From Streptomyces sp. 130 (GTDB lineage: Bacteria; Actinomycetota; Actinomycetes; Streptomycetales; Streptomycetaceae): DNA of 64,000 bases. Both the position numbers and the translations under genes were made by a program. Positions 41,019-48,760 of this stretch are shown one piece after another. The notes under the pieces were generated by a model. The model was not told the DNA's origin and ran no database searches. It saw nothing but the letters and a program-made list of their open reading frames with translations. The DNA is taken from positions 124,001 to 188,000 of the forward strand of contig NZ_VJNO01000005.1 of NCBI RefSeq assembly GCF_007096885.1, read 5' to 3'. Every line of letters starts with the position of its first letter. Position 1 is the stretch's first letter.

Positions 41019-43163
41019 CTACTGGCCCAACTGAGGCTGCGCAGGATCGTCCGTAGAGTCGCGCGGGGCGATCACACGCCGCGCGGGCTCAGGCGCTACC
41101 GGAGTCCAGCCGCCAGCGGTTGACTCCACCCGGTCGAGGAAGTCTTTGTGTGCTCGCTTAGTTGAGTCCAGCACCTCATGCCAAGTCTTCCTTGAAACCC
41201 TCACATCACTTTCAAGTGATGACAGCGAGACGGCGTTCATCCTGTCGATGTAGTCGACCACGAAGGTCAGTTTCCGGTACGGGAACTGTTGACCTAGGTC
41301 GGGATTCTCCTCCAGGAACCTGTGCAATGAGTCCAAGTAATTCATGGCATTGAGGAATTCCGCATCGGTCAGCTTATACCCCATGCGTTTGATTTCCACA
41401 ATCCAGAGAATGCCAGAGTCGTGAAGCAACACGAAGTCCGGCTCCTTCGCCTTCCTCTCGATCGCAGAAGTGCTGATAGGAACACCGTACTTCTTGGCGT
41501 ACCAGGCTTCGAAGCTAGCCCGCACTCGCTTCAGGGACTCGTTCATCCCCAGGGGCGTCCACTCGGGAGCGAGAAGCCAGGGGGCCTGTTCGATAAGTTC
41601 CTGAAGGGGCCTTTCCAGCGTTTTCCCATCAGAGATCAGCGCTTCGAGTTTAGCCACGACTTCGAGGCGTTCCGCAGCAACCTGACCGAGAGAGTACATC
41701 TCGGCAATATGCGCCTTCTGGAACAGATCCATGACTGCGTCTACCGTCGTCTCTGTTGTGTCAGCCACTTCCCTCAACGCCTGCAGGAGGCTGCGATGAG
41801 GACCGAGTGACATGGCTAGGTTGCCCAGCCGTTCAACATGTTCGGGGTTCTTGAGTGAATCGCGATCGGTGTCACGCACCAACAGCGCCGCCGCCTCCTT
41901 TACCGAATCTCGATATGCGGGATCTGACGGTGCTGCTTCACGCAGTTTTTGTTCCAACTGCGACTTTTCCAGAAAGTATCGCATCTTCTCTCGGCGCGCG
42001 AAATCCTCGCTGCGGCGAGCGAGTTCGCGGATGAGGTCCTGCCCCCAAGTACTTAGAGCTTCCCCAATGTCCGACGACCAGATGATGTCTTGCCTGTCGG
42101 ATCGGATAAGATCCTCGTCTTCGTCCAGCCATTCCGCATGAAGCTCCCCCACGATATAGCTTCGCAGCTTGAATTCACCATGGAATCCAGCAGCGATACC
42201 AAAGTCTGCTGTTTGAGCTACAAACTTTCCGCGAGCATAGATGCGCACACCCGCCATATTGGCATCCTTATAAGGACCATCGCTGTACGCCACGTACCCC
42301 GTCACGGGGAGAAATGAAGAATCAAAAGGCACAGGACGATTATCGAGTTCGATCCGAGTGCCGTCCATGAGGTCAATTTTCAAGCGCCCTAGGGTAAACT
42401 CATCAGACACCTTGGATGCGTTCTTCACGCAAACGCGCCAGTCCGCGCGCTCCAGTCCGAACCTTGCAGCTAGCTGCCTGTTGAGCTCTTCCTTCGACGG
42501 GACACGCTTTCGGGAGAAGTCTCGAAGTTTGATGACCGAGCCCCGTTTGTCCGACCAAGTGCCGTTGAGGTCGCCGATCTCGGGGTGATAGTCACTATCC
42601 GTGTCGGCGAGCATGTCAGGCAGGTGGAGGATTAGATGAGAGGTGATGTACCCACGATCGGTCAGCTCGCCTCCGGTAGAGATCACCTCAACGGTTTTAC
42701 AGATACCGAACGGTGCGAGTTTACCGATTCCCTTCCTTCCCATCACCGGGCGATTCTTTTCACGAGATTTGTCGCTTCCAGTGCGCGTCCTTCGATCCGC
42801 CCCCACTGTCAGGTAGTGACGATTAACCTCGCTTGGCGTCATTCCGTGACCGTCGTCTTGAATGACGACTTCGTAAGCAGCAGACAGGTGTGGAGCTTTG
42901 GGGTCATACAAGAAGGCACCCCAGGGAAGCGTTACAGTGACGTTCTCGGCGTCGGCATCGTAGGAGTTAGCGATCAGTTCGGCTAGGACTGCGGAAACGC
43001 GGTCATAAAGCTTGATACCCAGTTTATCAATCGTGAGCCGACTGATGCGCATTGTGTACTGGTGGCCAGATTCAGAGGCAGGGGCCTCCGGCGACTGCAC
43101 TCCTCCCGCATCCCCTTCAGAAAGGCTCATAGGAAGCTGCTCGTGATTGACCGCATCCGACAT
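41019..43163 (-). CDS. MORC/MutL-like GHKL ATPase with C-terminal PD-(D/E)XK nuclease domain
   Basis: 714 residues from ATG 43163 (GGGGGG 6 nt upstream; an in-frame ATG at 43202 is the alternative). GHKL ATPase: N-box AVLAELIANSYDADAENV (E62, N66, D69), G1 VVIQDDGHGMTP (D104-G-H-G), G2 MGRKGIGKLAPFGICKT (G142-G147). A transducer-like middle domain follows, then helices. The C-terminus has a DUF4263/Shedu-like nuclease: ERPLQELIEQAPWLL, then EPDFVLLHDSG (D576) and LWIVEIKRMGYKL (E590, K592). Prokaryotic MORC-like ATPases occur in restriction-modification loci (Iyer, Abhiman and Aravind, 2008). Divergent from a C5 methyltransferase, so a restriction or defence effector is likely. Confidence 0.85.
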   Translation of the reverse strand: MSDAVNHEQLPMSLSEGDAGGVQSPEAPASESGHQYTMRISRLTIDKLGIKLYDRVSAVLAELIANSYDADAENVTVTLPWGAFLYDPKAPHLSAAYEVVIQDDGHGMTPSEVNRHYLTVGADRRTRTGSDKSREKNRPVMGRKGIGKLAPFGICKTVEVISTGGELTDRGYITSHLILHLPDMLADTDSDYHPEIGDLNGTWSDKRGSVIKLRDFSRKRVPSKEELNRQLAARFGLERADWRVCVKNASKVSDEFTLGRLKIDLMDGTRIELDNRPVPFDSSFLPVTGYVAYSDGPYKDANMAGVRIYARGKFVAQTADFGIAAGFHGEFKLRSYIVGELHAEWLDEDEDLIRSDRQDIIWSSDIGEALSTWGQDLIRELARRSEDFARREKMRYFLEKSQLEQKLREAAPSDPAYRDSVKEAAALLVRDTDRDSLKNPEHVERLGNLAMSLGPHRSLLQALREVADTTETTVDAVMDLFQKAHIAEMYSLGQVAAERLEVVAKLEALISDGKTLERPLQELIEQAPWLLAPEWTPLGMNESLKRVRASFEAWYAKKYGVPISTSAIERKAKEPDFVLLHDSGILWIVEIKRMGYKLTDAEFLNAMNYLDSLHRFLEENPDLGQQFPYRKLTFVVDYIDRMNAVSLSSLESDVRVSRKTWHEVLDSTKRAHKDFLDRVESTAGGWTPVAPEPARRVIAPRDSTDDPAQPQLGQ

Positions 43164-43210
43164 TAGGTACCCCCCTAGGCGTGGCGATGTTGAATCCGAC
43201 ATCCTGCATG

Positions 43211-43216
43211 ACGTTA
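43211..43216 (-). promoter_or_regulatory. -10 TAACGT for the GHKL-nuclease gene
   Basis: Minus-strand hexamer 8 nt upstream of ATG 43202 and about 48 nt upstream of ATG 43163. It faces TAACAT of the methyltransferase promoter 75 bp away. Confidence 0.4.
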
Positions 43217-43285
43217 GGTCAGCTTGCCTAGGGCGCACGCGGGTTGCATGCGGCGCACGCCATGGCCACGGGGCACCTAGTGGGC

Positions 43286-43291
43286 TAACAT
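43286..43291 (+). promoter_or_regulatory. -10 TAACAT for the methyltransferase gene
   Basis: Six nt before GTG 43298; leaderless type. Confidence 0.45.
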
Positions 43292-43297
43292 CCAGCC

Positions 43298-44323
43298 GTG
43301 ACGAAGCCCACTGCCATCGACCTCTTTGCTGGCGCCGGCGGAGCGACCTTGGGGCTCGCGAAGGCTGGCTTCAGAGTCCTGGGTGCTGTGGAGATCGATC
43401 CAAGCGCTGCTGCGACCCACGCGAAGAACCACCCTGACTCCCAACTTTGGGAGTCCGACATCCGTTCGCTTCGTGCCACGAGCATGCGCAGGGAGCTGGG
43501 GTTGGCTCCTGGTGAACTCACCTTGCTCAAGACGTGTCCACCCTGCCAGGGCTTCTCATCCCTGGCCTCTGGCAGGGGCCTGACGGACCAGGAACGCAAC
43601 GACCTTGTGATCCACACCGTGCGCTTCGTGCGGGCCTTTTTGCCTAGAGCCGTTCTGCTGGAAAACGTTCCAGGGCTGAGTAAGGATGCGAGGCTCGCCT
43701 TTGTACGAGATTCGCTCCACTCACTCGGCTACGCAACGCAAGTTTACGAATTCCAAGCATCTCGTTTCGGCGTTCCGCAACGCCGCAGACGACTCATCAT
43801 GCTGGCAGTCAAGGGGAAGAGGAGTGCGCTACCTCTCGATATCGCCGAACTGATTTCGGAATTTGAATCTGCAGTATCGGTGCGGGACACTTTTACGGAA
43901 CTACGCTCTTTTGCGCGATCGGACGACCCACTCGATCGTTACAGAAAAAGCTCTGATAAGGTCCGGCTTCGGATAGAAGCAATCCCGGAGGGAGGTGGCA
44001 GATTCGATTTGCCGGAAGAATATCAACTCGAATGCCACAAGCGGCTGAATAAGAGGACTGCCACGGCATCGTACGGACGGATCAAGTGGGATGGTCCAGC
44101 ACCGACGATGACAACCCGTTGCACAACTCCGGCATGCGGTTCGTTCCTTCACCCCGAAGAACACCGAGGTATCACGCTGCGAGAAGCGGCAAGCCTCCAG
44201 ACTTTCCCCTTTGATTACGATTTCGAAGGAAGCTACGGGGATATAGAACGGCAGATTGGCAATGCTGTACCTGTACGTATGGCGACCGTGTTGGGTCATG
44301 CAGTCAAACGCCTGGTGTTCTAG
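43298..44323 (+). CDS. DNA (cytosine-5)-methyltransferase
   Basis: 341 residues with all main C5 motifs: I IDLFAGAGGATLGLAKAGF, II VEIDPSAAA, IV TLLKTCPPCQGFSSL (catalytic Cys), VI VLLENVPGLSKD, VIII FGVPQRRRRLIML, a target-recognition region (about 180-265), IX ITLREAASLQTFPF, X IGNAVPVRMA. Methylates C5 of cytosine in a specific DNA sequence that cannot be read from the protein. GTG start. AT-richer than the chromosome. It opens divergently, 134 bp from the GHKL-nuclease gene, and presumably protects host DNA from it. Confidence 0.95.
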   Translation: MTKPTAIDLFAGAGGATLGLAKAGFRVLGAVEIDPSAAATHAKNHPDSQLWESDIRSLRATSMRRELGLAPGELTLLKTCPPCQGFSSLASGRGLTDQERNDLVIHTVRFVRAFLPRAVLLENVPGLSKDARLAFVRDSLHSLGYATQVYEFQASRFGVPQRRRRLIMLAVKGKRSALPLDIAELISEFESAVSVRDTFTELRSFARSDDPLDRYRKSSDKVRLRIEAIPEGGGRFDLPEEYQLECHKRLNKRTATASYGRIKWDGPAPTMTTRCTTPACGSFLHPEEHRGITLREAASLQTFPFDYDFEGSYGDIERQIGNAVPVRMATVLGHAVKRLVF

Positions 44324-44417
44324 GGGCTTACGCATCTCCACACGAACAGTAATTCCATGTCCGGACATACCGCCGTGTGCTGCTACCCCACTGCCTGTGC
44401 GTCTACTCTGACTCGCT

Positions 44418-44932
44418 TTAGCCGTCACCCCCCTTCAGAGCCCCAACTACGGCGGCAGGATCGCCCTCGTATAGCAGGTGCGGTTCCTCTTTAGTGGGTG
44501 GGATGAAACGGGTGCGATAGCGCTGGAGATCGCTCTCCGCGAAGTAGATCGCGTTTGGATCATTGGCATGGAACTCGTTGCGCTTGCTGACCTCGCCCAC
44601 AGTTCGTCATGGGTGGCTGCGAGGTAGACGAGCACGGGGACGGCGCCAACCTCGGAGGCAATGCCTTGCCACTTACCCCTGTCATCGGGAGTCCAGAAGC
44701 CGTGGTCGACAACCACATCGTGTCCAGCCTTGAGCTGGGCGCGAAGGTCTGCGGCCACATCTTCGAGCACAGGTCGCTCCAGAGTGGGGAAGATGCCCCG
44801 GGGGAAGTCGACTCCGTAGACGCCGTGTCGGCGGAACATTTCCTCGTCCGGGCACAGGCGGACGAATCCCCGATCCGTCAGGGCACGGGACAGTGTGGTC
44901 TTGCCGGAGCCTGGGAGTCCTGCCATCAGCAC
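44418..44932 (-). pseudogene. P-loop kinase (AAA/zeta-like), frameshifted
   Basis: From about GTG 44932: VLMAGLPGSGKTTLSRALTD (Walker A), GFVRLCPDEEMFRRHGVYGV, DVVVDHGFWTPDDRGKW and VYLAATHDELWA. At about 44595 the frame breaks. The next frame continues sensibly as EVSKRNEFHANDPNAIYFAE, SDLQRYRTRFIPP and stops at 44418. One missing G in GAGGTCAGC would explain it. Intact relatives are small nucleotide or polynucleotide kinase-like ATPases. Could also be a sequencing error. Confidence 0.75.
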
Positions 44933-45095
44933 GCAGAACGGGGGGGGCGTGTGGGCGTCGCTTGCGTCATGACTCGCGAGATGGCTGCTGCCTCGGTTTC
45001 GGTTCCTGGCGCGGTGCTGCCGCCAGGTCTGGCCGTGAGCGGGGGGCGCCCTCTCGCCCTTCTGGCTCGTTCGCGGGTGTGGTGTTCGCACCTGT

Positions 45096-45590
45096 CACAG
45101 GGTGACCTCGGTTTCGGTGCGCCACGTACGGCCTGGCGCACCAAGGTCGACGCCGTACTCCACGACGGTGTCCTCACTGTCCAGGAACTTCGCGGTCATC
45201 ACGACCACCGGATCGGCCGGCGGGTTCTCCGAGTCCAGCTTCAGAAGCAGCGCGTGCTCTGGCGTGAGACGGCTGGCCGATGCCGTGTCGATGCGGCGAG
45301 TGATCGGGTGGCCGGTTGCCTGCGCGATGAGCTGAAGCGACGTGCCTCCCGTCAGACGCTCGCTCTCTGCCAGCTGCGGCACCAGCTTCCCGTACCGGGC
45401 GGGAATCCACGACGTGCTGTGAGCGACGATGCCGTGCCGGTCCCGGTACACCCGGCTACGCCGTACGACCTTCGAGCCGGGCTTGATGTCCAGGGCCTGG
45501 GCCACGTCGGCGGGTGCTGGCACAACGGCTGCCTGGTGCGAGTCGGACCGCTCGCCCGTCCCCCAGCTGGAGCCGGTACAGCGTCCCCGG
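45096..45590 (-). pseudogene. GntR-family regulator lacking its DNA-binding half (KorSA-like UTRA remnant)
   Basis: Only the effector half is present: TGSSWGTGERSDSHQAAVV, then ALDIKPGSKVVRRSRVYRDR, HGIVAHSTSWIPARYG, RLTGGTSLQLIAQATG and VVEYGVDLGAPGRTW to the stop. This is a UTRA domain of the kind found after the winged helix in transfer-control GntR proteins of actinomycete integrative elements. Upstream of TGSSWG the frame carries no HTH and soon runs into reversed integrase coding sequence. The head was lost, most simply by a deletion that also took the integrase N-terminus. Confidence 0.75.
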
Positions 45591-45596
45591 TCCTGA

Positions 45597-46775
45597 CGTT
45601 GGGCGCCCGAGCACGCCAAGGCATACGCGCTCATGAAGTGGCCCGGAGCGGCGGCCAAGCATCGAGCGAGCATTGCGGAGTCTCTTGCCGTCGTGACGCC
45701 CGTCTTCACGAGCGGTCGGGGCGCTAGCCCTGACGCTCGCGTGCTTCGGTCCACCCTCTATCAGTGGGCGTTCCGGGCCGTGGACGGTCCGGAGGAAGCG
45801 TTGGTCTCGCGTGCTGACGGCCAAGAGCTCCCGGACAACATCCGCGAGGCCCTGGAATGGGTCGCCCAACACTCCATGCGGGTGGATGAGGCGGCAAAGC
45901 CCGAGCACGTACGCGCGGCACTGTCCGCCCTCTCCAAGCTCCTGAACGGGAAGCAGGCGGCGGAGAACACGGCGAACCGGAAACGCATGGTGCTGAGCAA
46001 CGCCTTCCGGTACGCCGTTGAGGAACGGGCGCTCCTCACCCGCCACCCGTTTCTGTCCGTCGACTGGACCGCGCCTCAGACGTCGGATGAGGTCGACTTC
46101 CGCTGGGTGCCCGGTCCGCGGCTCGCTCGCGCTCTGCTCGCCGGCGTGGCCGCCCAGGGGGCCCGAGGCGAGCATCTGGAGGCGTTCTACGGGGCCGTGT
46201 ACTACCTGGCGACGCGCCCCCGCGAGGCCGTGGCCCTGCGAGAGTCTGATTTCGACTTGCCGCCGGAGAGCGAGCCGGACGCGTGGGGCGAAGTCCTGGT
46301 CTCGGAGAGCCACCCCGGGGTGGGCAGCGGCTGGACCGACAGCGGGAAGTCCCACGACGTGCGGGGCCTGAAGCACCGCGCCCGGAAGTCCGTACGTGCC
46401 GTGCCCGCCCCGCCGGTGTACGTCCGCATGGTCCGCGCTCACATCGCGCGCTTCGGCGTCGCCCCGGACGGCCGGCTGTTCCGGGCCGTGCGTGGTGGCC
46501 GCCTCACCTCGAACGAATACTCCGAGGTCTGGAGCGAGGCCCGGAAGGCCGTACTCAGCGAGCGGGAGCAGGGCACCCCGCTAGCCGACGTACCGTACGC
46601 CCTGCGGCACGCGGCCATTTCCCTGTGGATCAAGTCCGGCATGGACCCGGTCGAAGCCGCGTCCCGCGCCAGCCACAGCCTCGCGGTGCTCTACCGGTTC
46701 TACGCCAAGCTGCTCAAGGGCGGGTCGGCGGCAGCTAATCTGCTCGTTGAGCAGGGGCTTCGCGCGGAGGAGTAG
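45597..46775 (+). pseudogene. site-specific tyrosine integrase, N-terminally truncated
   Basis: An open frame from 45597 reads WAPEHAKAYALMKWPGAAAK (first ATG 45633, 380 residues). Core-binding part: MVLSNAFRYAVEERALLTRH. Catalytic part: AVYYLATRPREAVALRESDF (first Arg), VPYALRHAAISLWIKSGMD (R-H), ASRASHSLAVLYRFYAKLL (His and Tyr nucleophile). Full-length relatives, as I recall, carry about 90 more residues with the arm-binding domain. Those are missing here and a TGA stands at 45594. Located against the intact tRNA-Ser and a TGGCCCAC repeat pair. Confidence 0.78.
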
Positions 46776-46785
46776 GGCGCGGTTC

Positions 46786-46804
46786 TGGCCCACGTATGGC
46801 CCAC
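46786..46804. repeat. right arm-type site pair (TGGCCCAC x2)
   Basis: TGGCCCAC at 46786 and 46797, 11-bp pitch, same orientation as the left pair. Confidence 0.6.
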
Positions 46805-46856
46805 ACGGCCTGGCCGACACCGGGAAACAGGTACCCGGGGTGAGACAAGGTGAACG

Positions 46857-46893
46857 CAGAGGGCGGGTCTCCGGAGTGGAGACCCGCCCTCTG
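46857..46893. terminator. island-borne terminator next to tRNA-Ser(TGA)
   Basis: 16-bp perfect stem CAGAGGGCGGGTCTCC / GGAGACCCGCCCTCTG, loop GGAGT. It now serves the tRNA (leftward) and the integrase (rightward). Confidence 0.75.
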
Positions 46894-46916
46894 ACCTGCA
46901 CATTCTCTGACCTGTG

Positions 46917-46975
46917 GCGGTGGGTGTGGGATTTGAACCCACGGTGACTCGCGCCACGACGGTTTTCAAGACCGT
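46917..46975. repeat. attachment-site copy, right (inside intact tRNA-Ser)
   Basis: 59 bp identical to 40803-40861, covering the tRNA from anticodon stem to one base past the 3' end. Confidence 0.92.
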
Positions 46976-47002
46976 TCCCTTAGGCCGCTCGGGCAACCCA
47001 CC
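46918..47002 (-). tRNA. tRNA-Ser (TGA), integration target
   Basis: 85 nt, minus strand. Acceptor GGTGGGT / ACCCACC, discriminator G. Anticodon arm ACGGT-CTTGAAA-ACCGT gives TGA. Long variable arm, T-loop TTCAAAT. Its 3' end was replaced by the element's identical copy. Confidence 0.95.
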
Positions 47003-47055
47003 CCGCGCCTGCGCGGTCGGTGAGGACCGGTTTGGCGCGGGGACAGCCTAGCCGG

Positions 47056-48570
47056 TCAGCTGTCGCCCTTGCGCTCCCCCAGGGTGACTTCGGCCGTCGC
47101 CGTCTTGCCGTCCCGCTCGTAGGTCAGGGTGACCCGGTCGCCCGGCTTGTGGGTCCAGATCTCGCCGATCAGGGTGGGACCGCTGTCGATGACGGTGTCG
47201 TTGAACTTCGTGATGACGTCGCCGGCGCGCAGGCCCGCCTTGGCCGCCGGGCCGTCCTTCGTGACCGCGTCCGTGCCGCCCGTGCCCCGGTCCGCGATGA
47301 CGGCGCCGCCGCTCTGCTCGTCCATCGTCACCGTCGCGCCGATGACGGGGTAGACCGGCTGGCCGGTCTTGATCAGCTGCTGGGCGACGGTCGTCGCCTG
47401 GTTGATCGGGATCGCGAAGCCGAGGCCGATGGAGCCCGCCTGGCTCTGGCCGGAGCTGCCGGTCGACTGGATCGCCGAGTTGATGCCGATGACCGCGCCG
47501 CCCGCGCTGAGCAGCGGGCCGCCGGAGTTGCCCGGGTTGATCGAGGCGTCGGTCTGCAGGGCGCTCATGTACGAGTTGCTGCCGCCGTTGCCGTCACCGG
47601 AGGCGACCGGGCGGTTCTTCGCGCTGATGATGCCCGTGGTGACCGTGTTGGACAGGCCGAACGGGGCGCCGATGGCGATCGTGGAGTCGCCGACCGCCAC
47701 CTTGTCCGAGTTGCCCAGCGGCAGCGGCGTCAGGGACTGCGGCGGATTCTTCAGTTTGATGACGGCCACGTCGTAACCCTGGGCCCGGCCGACCACCTCG
47801 GCGTCGTACTTCTTGCCGTTGGAGAACGTCGCCGTGAGCTGGCCGCTGTCCGCCGCGGAGGCCACCACGTGGTTGTTCGTGAGGATGTGGCCTTCCTTGT
47901 CGTACACGAAGCCGGTGCCCGTGCCGCCCTCGCCGTCACCGCCCTGCGCCTCGATGGTCACGACGCTCGGCAGGGCCTTGGCGGCGACCCCGGCAACGGT
48001 GCCCGGGTCGCGCTTGAGGTCCTGCTGGTTCGCCGACGCGGAGACCGTGGTCGAACCGGAGTCGTCGTTGCGGTCCGCGGCCCAGTAGCCGAGGGCGCCG
48101 CCGATGCCGCCCGCCACGAGCGCCGCCACCACCACGGCGGCCACCAGACCGCCCGCACCGCGCTTGCGCGGTGCCTCGGGGGCGTGCGTTCCGCCGGGCG
48201 GACCCCACACCGGGCCGCCGCCGCTGCCGTGCGCCGCCTGGGCGTACGCCGGGACGGCGGGCGGCGGAGGCCAGCCCGCGTCGGCCGCCGACTGGGGCGG
48301 GGGCGGGGGTGCGTACTGCGGGTTCGTCGGGTAGGCGGCCGTCTGCGCGGTCGCGGGGTCCGGCGAGGAAGGGGCGGCGGTGGGGGCGGGGGCGGGCGGC
48401 TGGTCCGGCGCCTGTGCGGCCGGCTGCTGCCGTGTGGCCGTCTCATCCGGGCGGGAGACGGCGGGGGGCGCGTCCTCGGGATGCGCCTGGGGAGCGTCGG
48501 CCGGCACGGGAGGTACGGACGGGGCGGCCTCCGCCGCGTTGCCCTCGTTGCCCTCGTTCTCGGTGCTCAC
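47056..48570 (-). CDS. HtrA/DegP-type membrane serine protease with PDZ domain
   Basis: 504 residues from GTG 48570; GAGGAG about 9 nt upstream. Cytoplasmic Pro/Ala/Gln-rich N-terminus (about 150 residues), one transmembrane helix (LVAAVVVAALVAGGIGGALG), then trypsin-like domain with His in HILTNNHVVASA, Asp in GYDVAVIKLKN and Ser in DASINPGNSGGPLLSAGG. C-terminal PDZ: GPAAKAGLRAGDVITKFNDT. Extracytoplasmic protein quality control, typical of the streptomycete HtrA family. Confidence 0.95.
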   Translation of the reverse strand: MSTENEGNEGNAAEAAPSVPPVPADAPQAHPEDAPPAVSRPDETATRQQPAAQAPDQPPAPAPTAAPSSPDPATAQTAAYPTNPQYAPPPPPQSAADAGWPPPPAVPAYAQAAHGSGGGPVWGPPGGTHAPEAPRKRGAGGLVAAVVVAALVAGGIGGALGYWAADRNDDSGSTTVSASANQQDLKRDPGTVAGVAAKALPSVVTIEAQGGDGEGGTGTGFVYDKEGHILTNNHVVASAADSGQLTATFSNGKKYDAEVVGRAQGYDVAVIKLKNPPQSLTPLPLGNSDKVAVGDSTIAIGAPFGLSNTVTTGIISAKNRPVASGDGNGGSNSYMSALQTDASINPGNSGGPLLSAGGAVIGINSAIQSTGSSGQSQAGSIGLGFAIPINQATTVAQQLIKTGQPVYPVIGATVTMDEQSGGAVIADRGTGGTDAVTKDGPAAKAGLRAGDVITKFNDTVIDSGPTLIGEIWTHKPGDRVTLTYERDGKTATAEVTLGERKGDS

Positions 48571-48760
48571 AGCTCTTTACTCCTCGGTTCCACATCAGTC
48601 ATTCGGCAAGAGATCCGCTGTGTACGTGTCCGCAAGCAGCTTTTCCCACGACACGTCAGGCCACTGTAAGCAGGACCTGTGCATCTGCGCACGGCCCTTA
48701 CATCGGACAAAACGGTCTCGCGTCGCAAGGGGTGCACGGCCGTGTCCCCGCGGTGACACC

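Larger units (their letters stand above)
40803..46975. mobile_element. integrated island at tRNA-Ser(TGA), remnant actinomycete integrative element
   Basis: Bounded by a perfect 59-bp direct repeat (40803-40861 and 46917-46975) equal to the 3' part of tRNA-Ser(TGA). The integrase gene abuts the intact tRNA, as usual. Cargo: GHKL ATPase-nuclease, C5 cytosine methyltransferase, P-loop kinase, GntR regulator. Base composition of 41.0-44.5 kb is clearly lower in GC than the flanks. Kinase, regulator and integrase are damaged; no replication or Tra gene is present, so the element is probably immobile. Confidence 0.9.

Noticed and set aside
44609..45727. 372-codon plus-strand frame inside the island
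   Set aside because: Antisense to the kinase and GntR remnants, which carry recognisable motifs; this frame has none.
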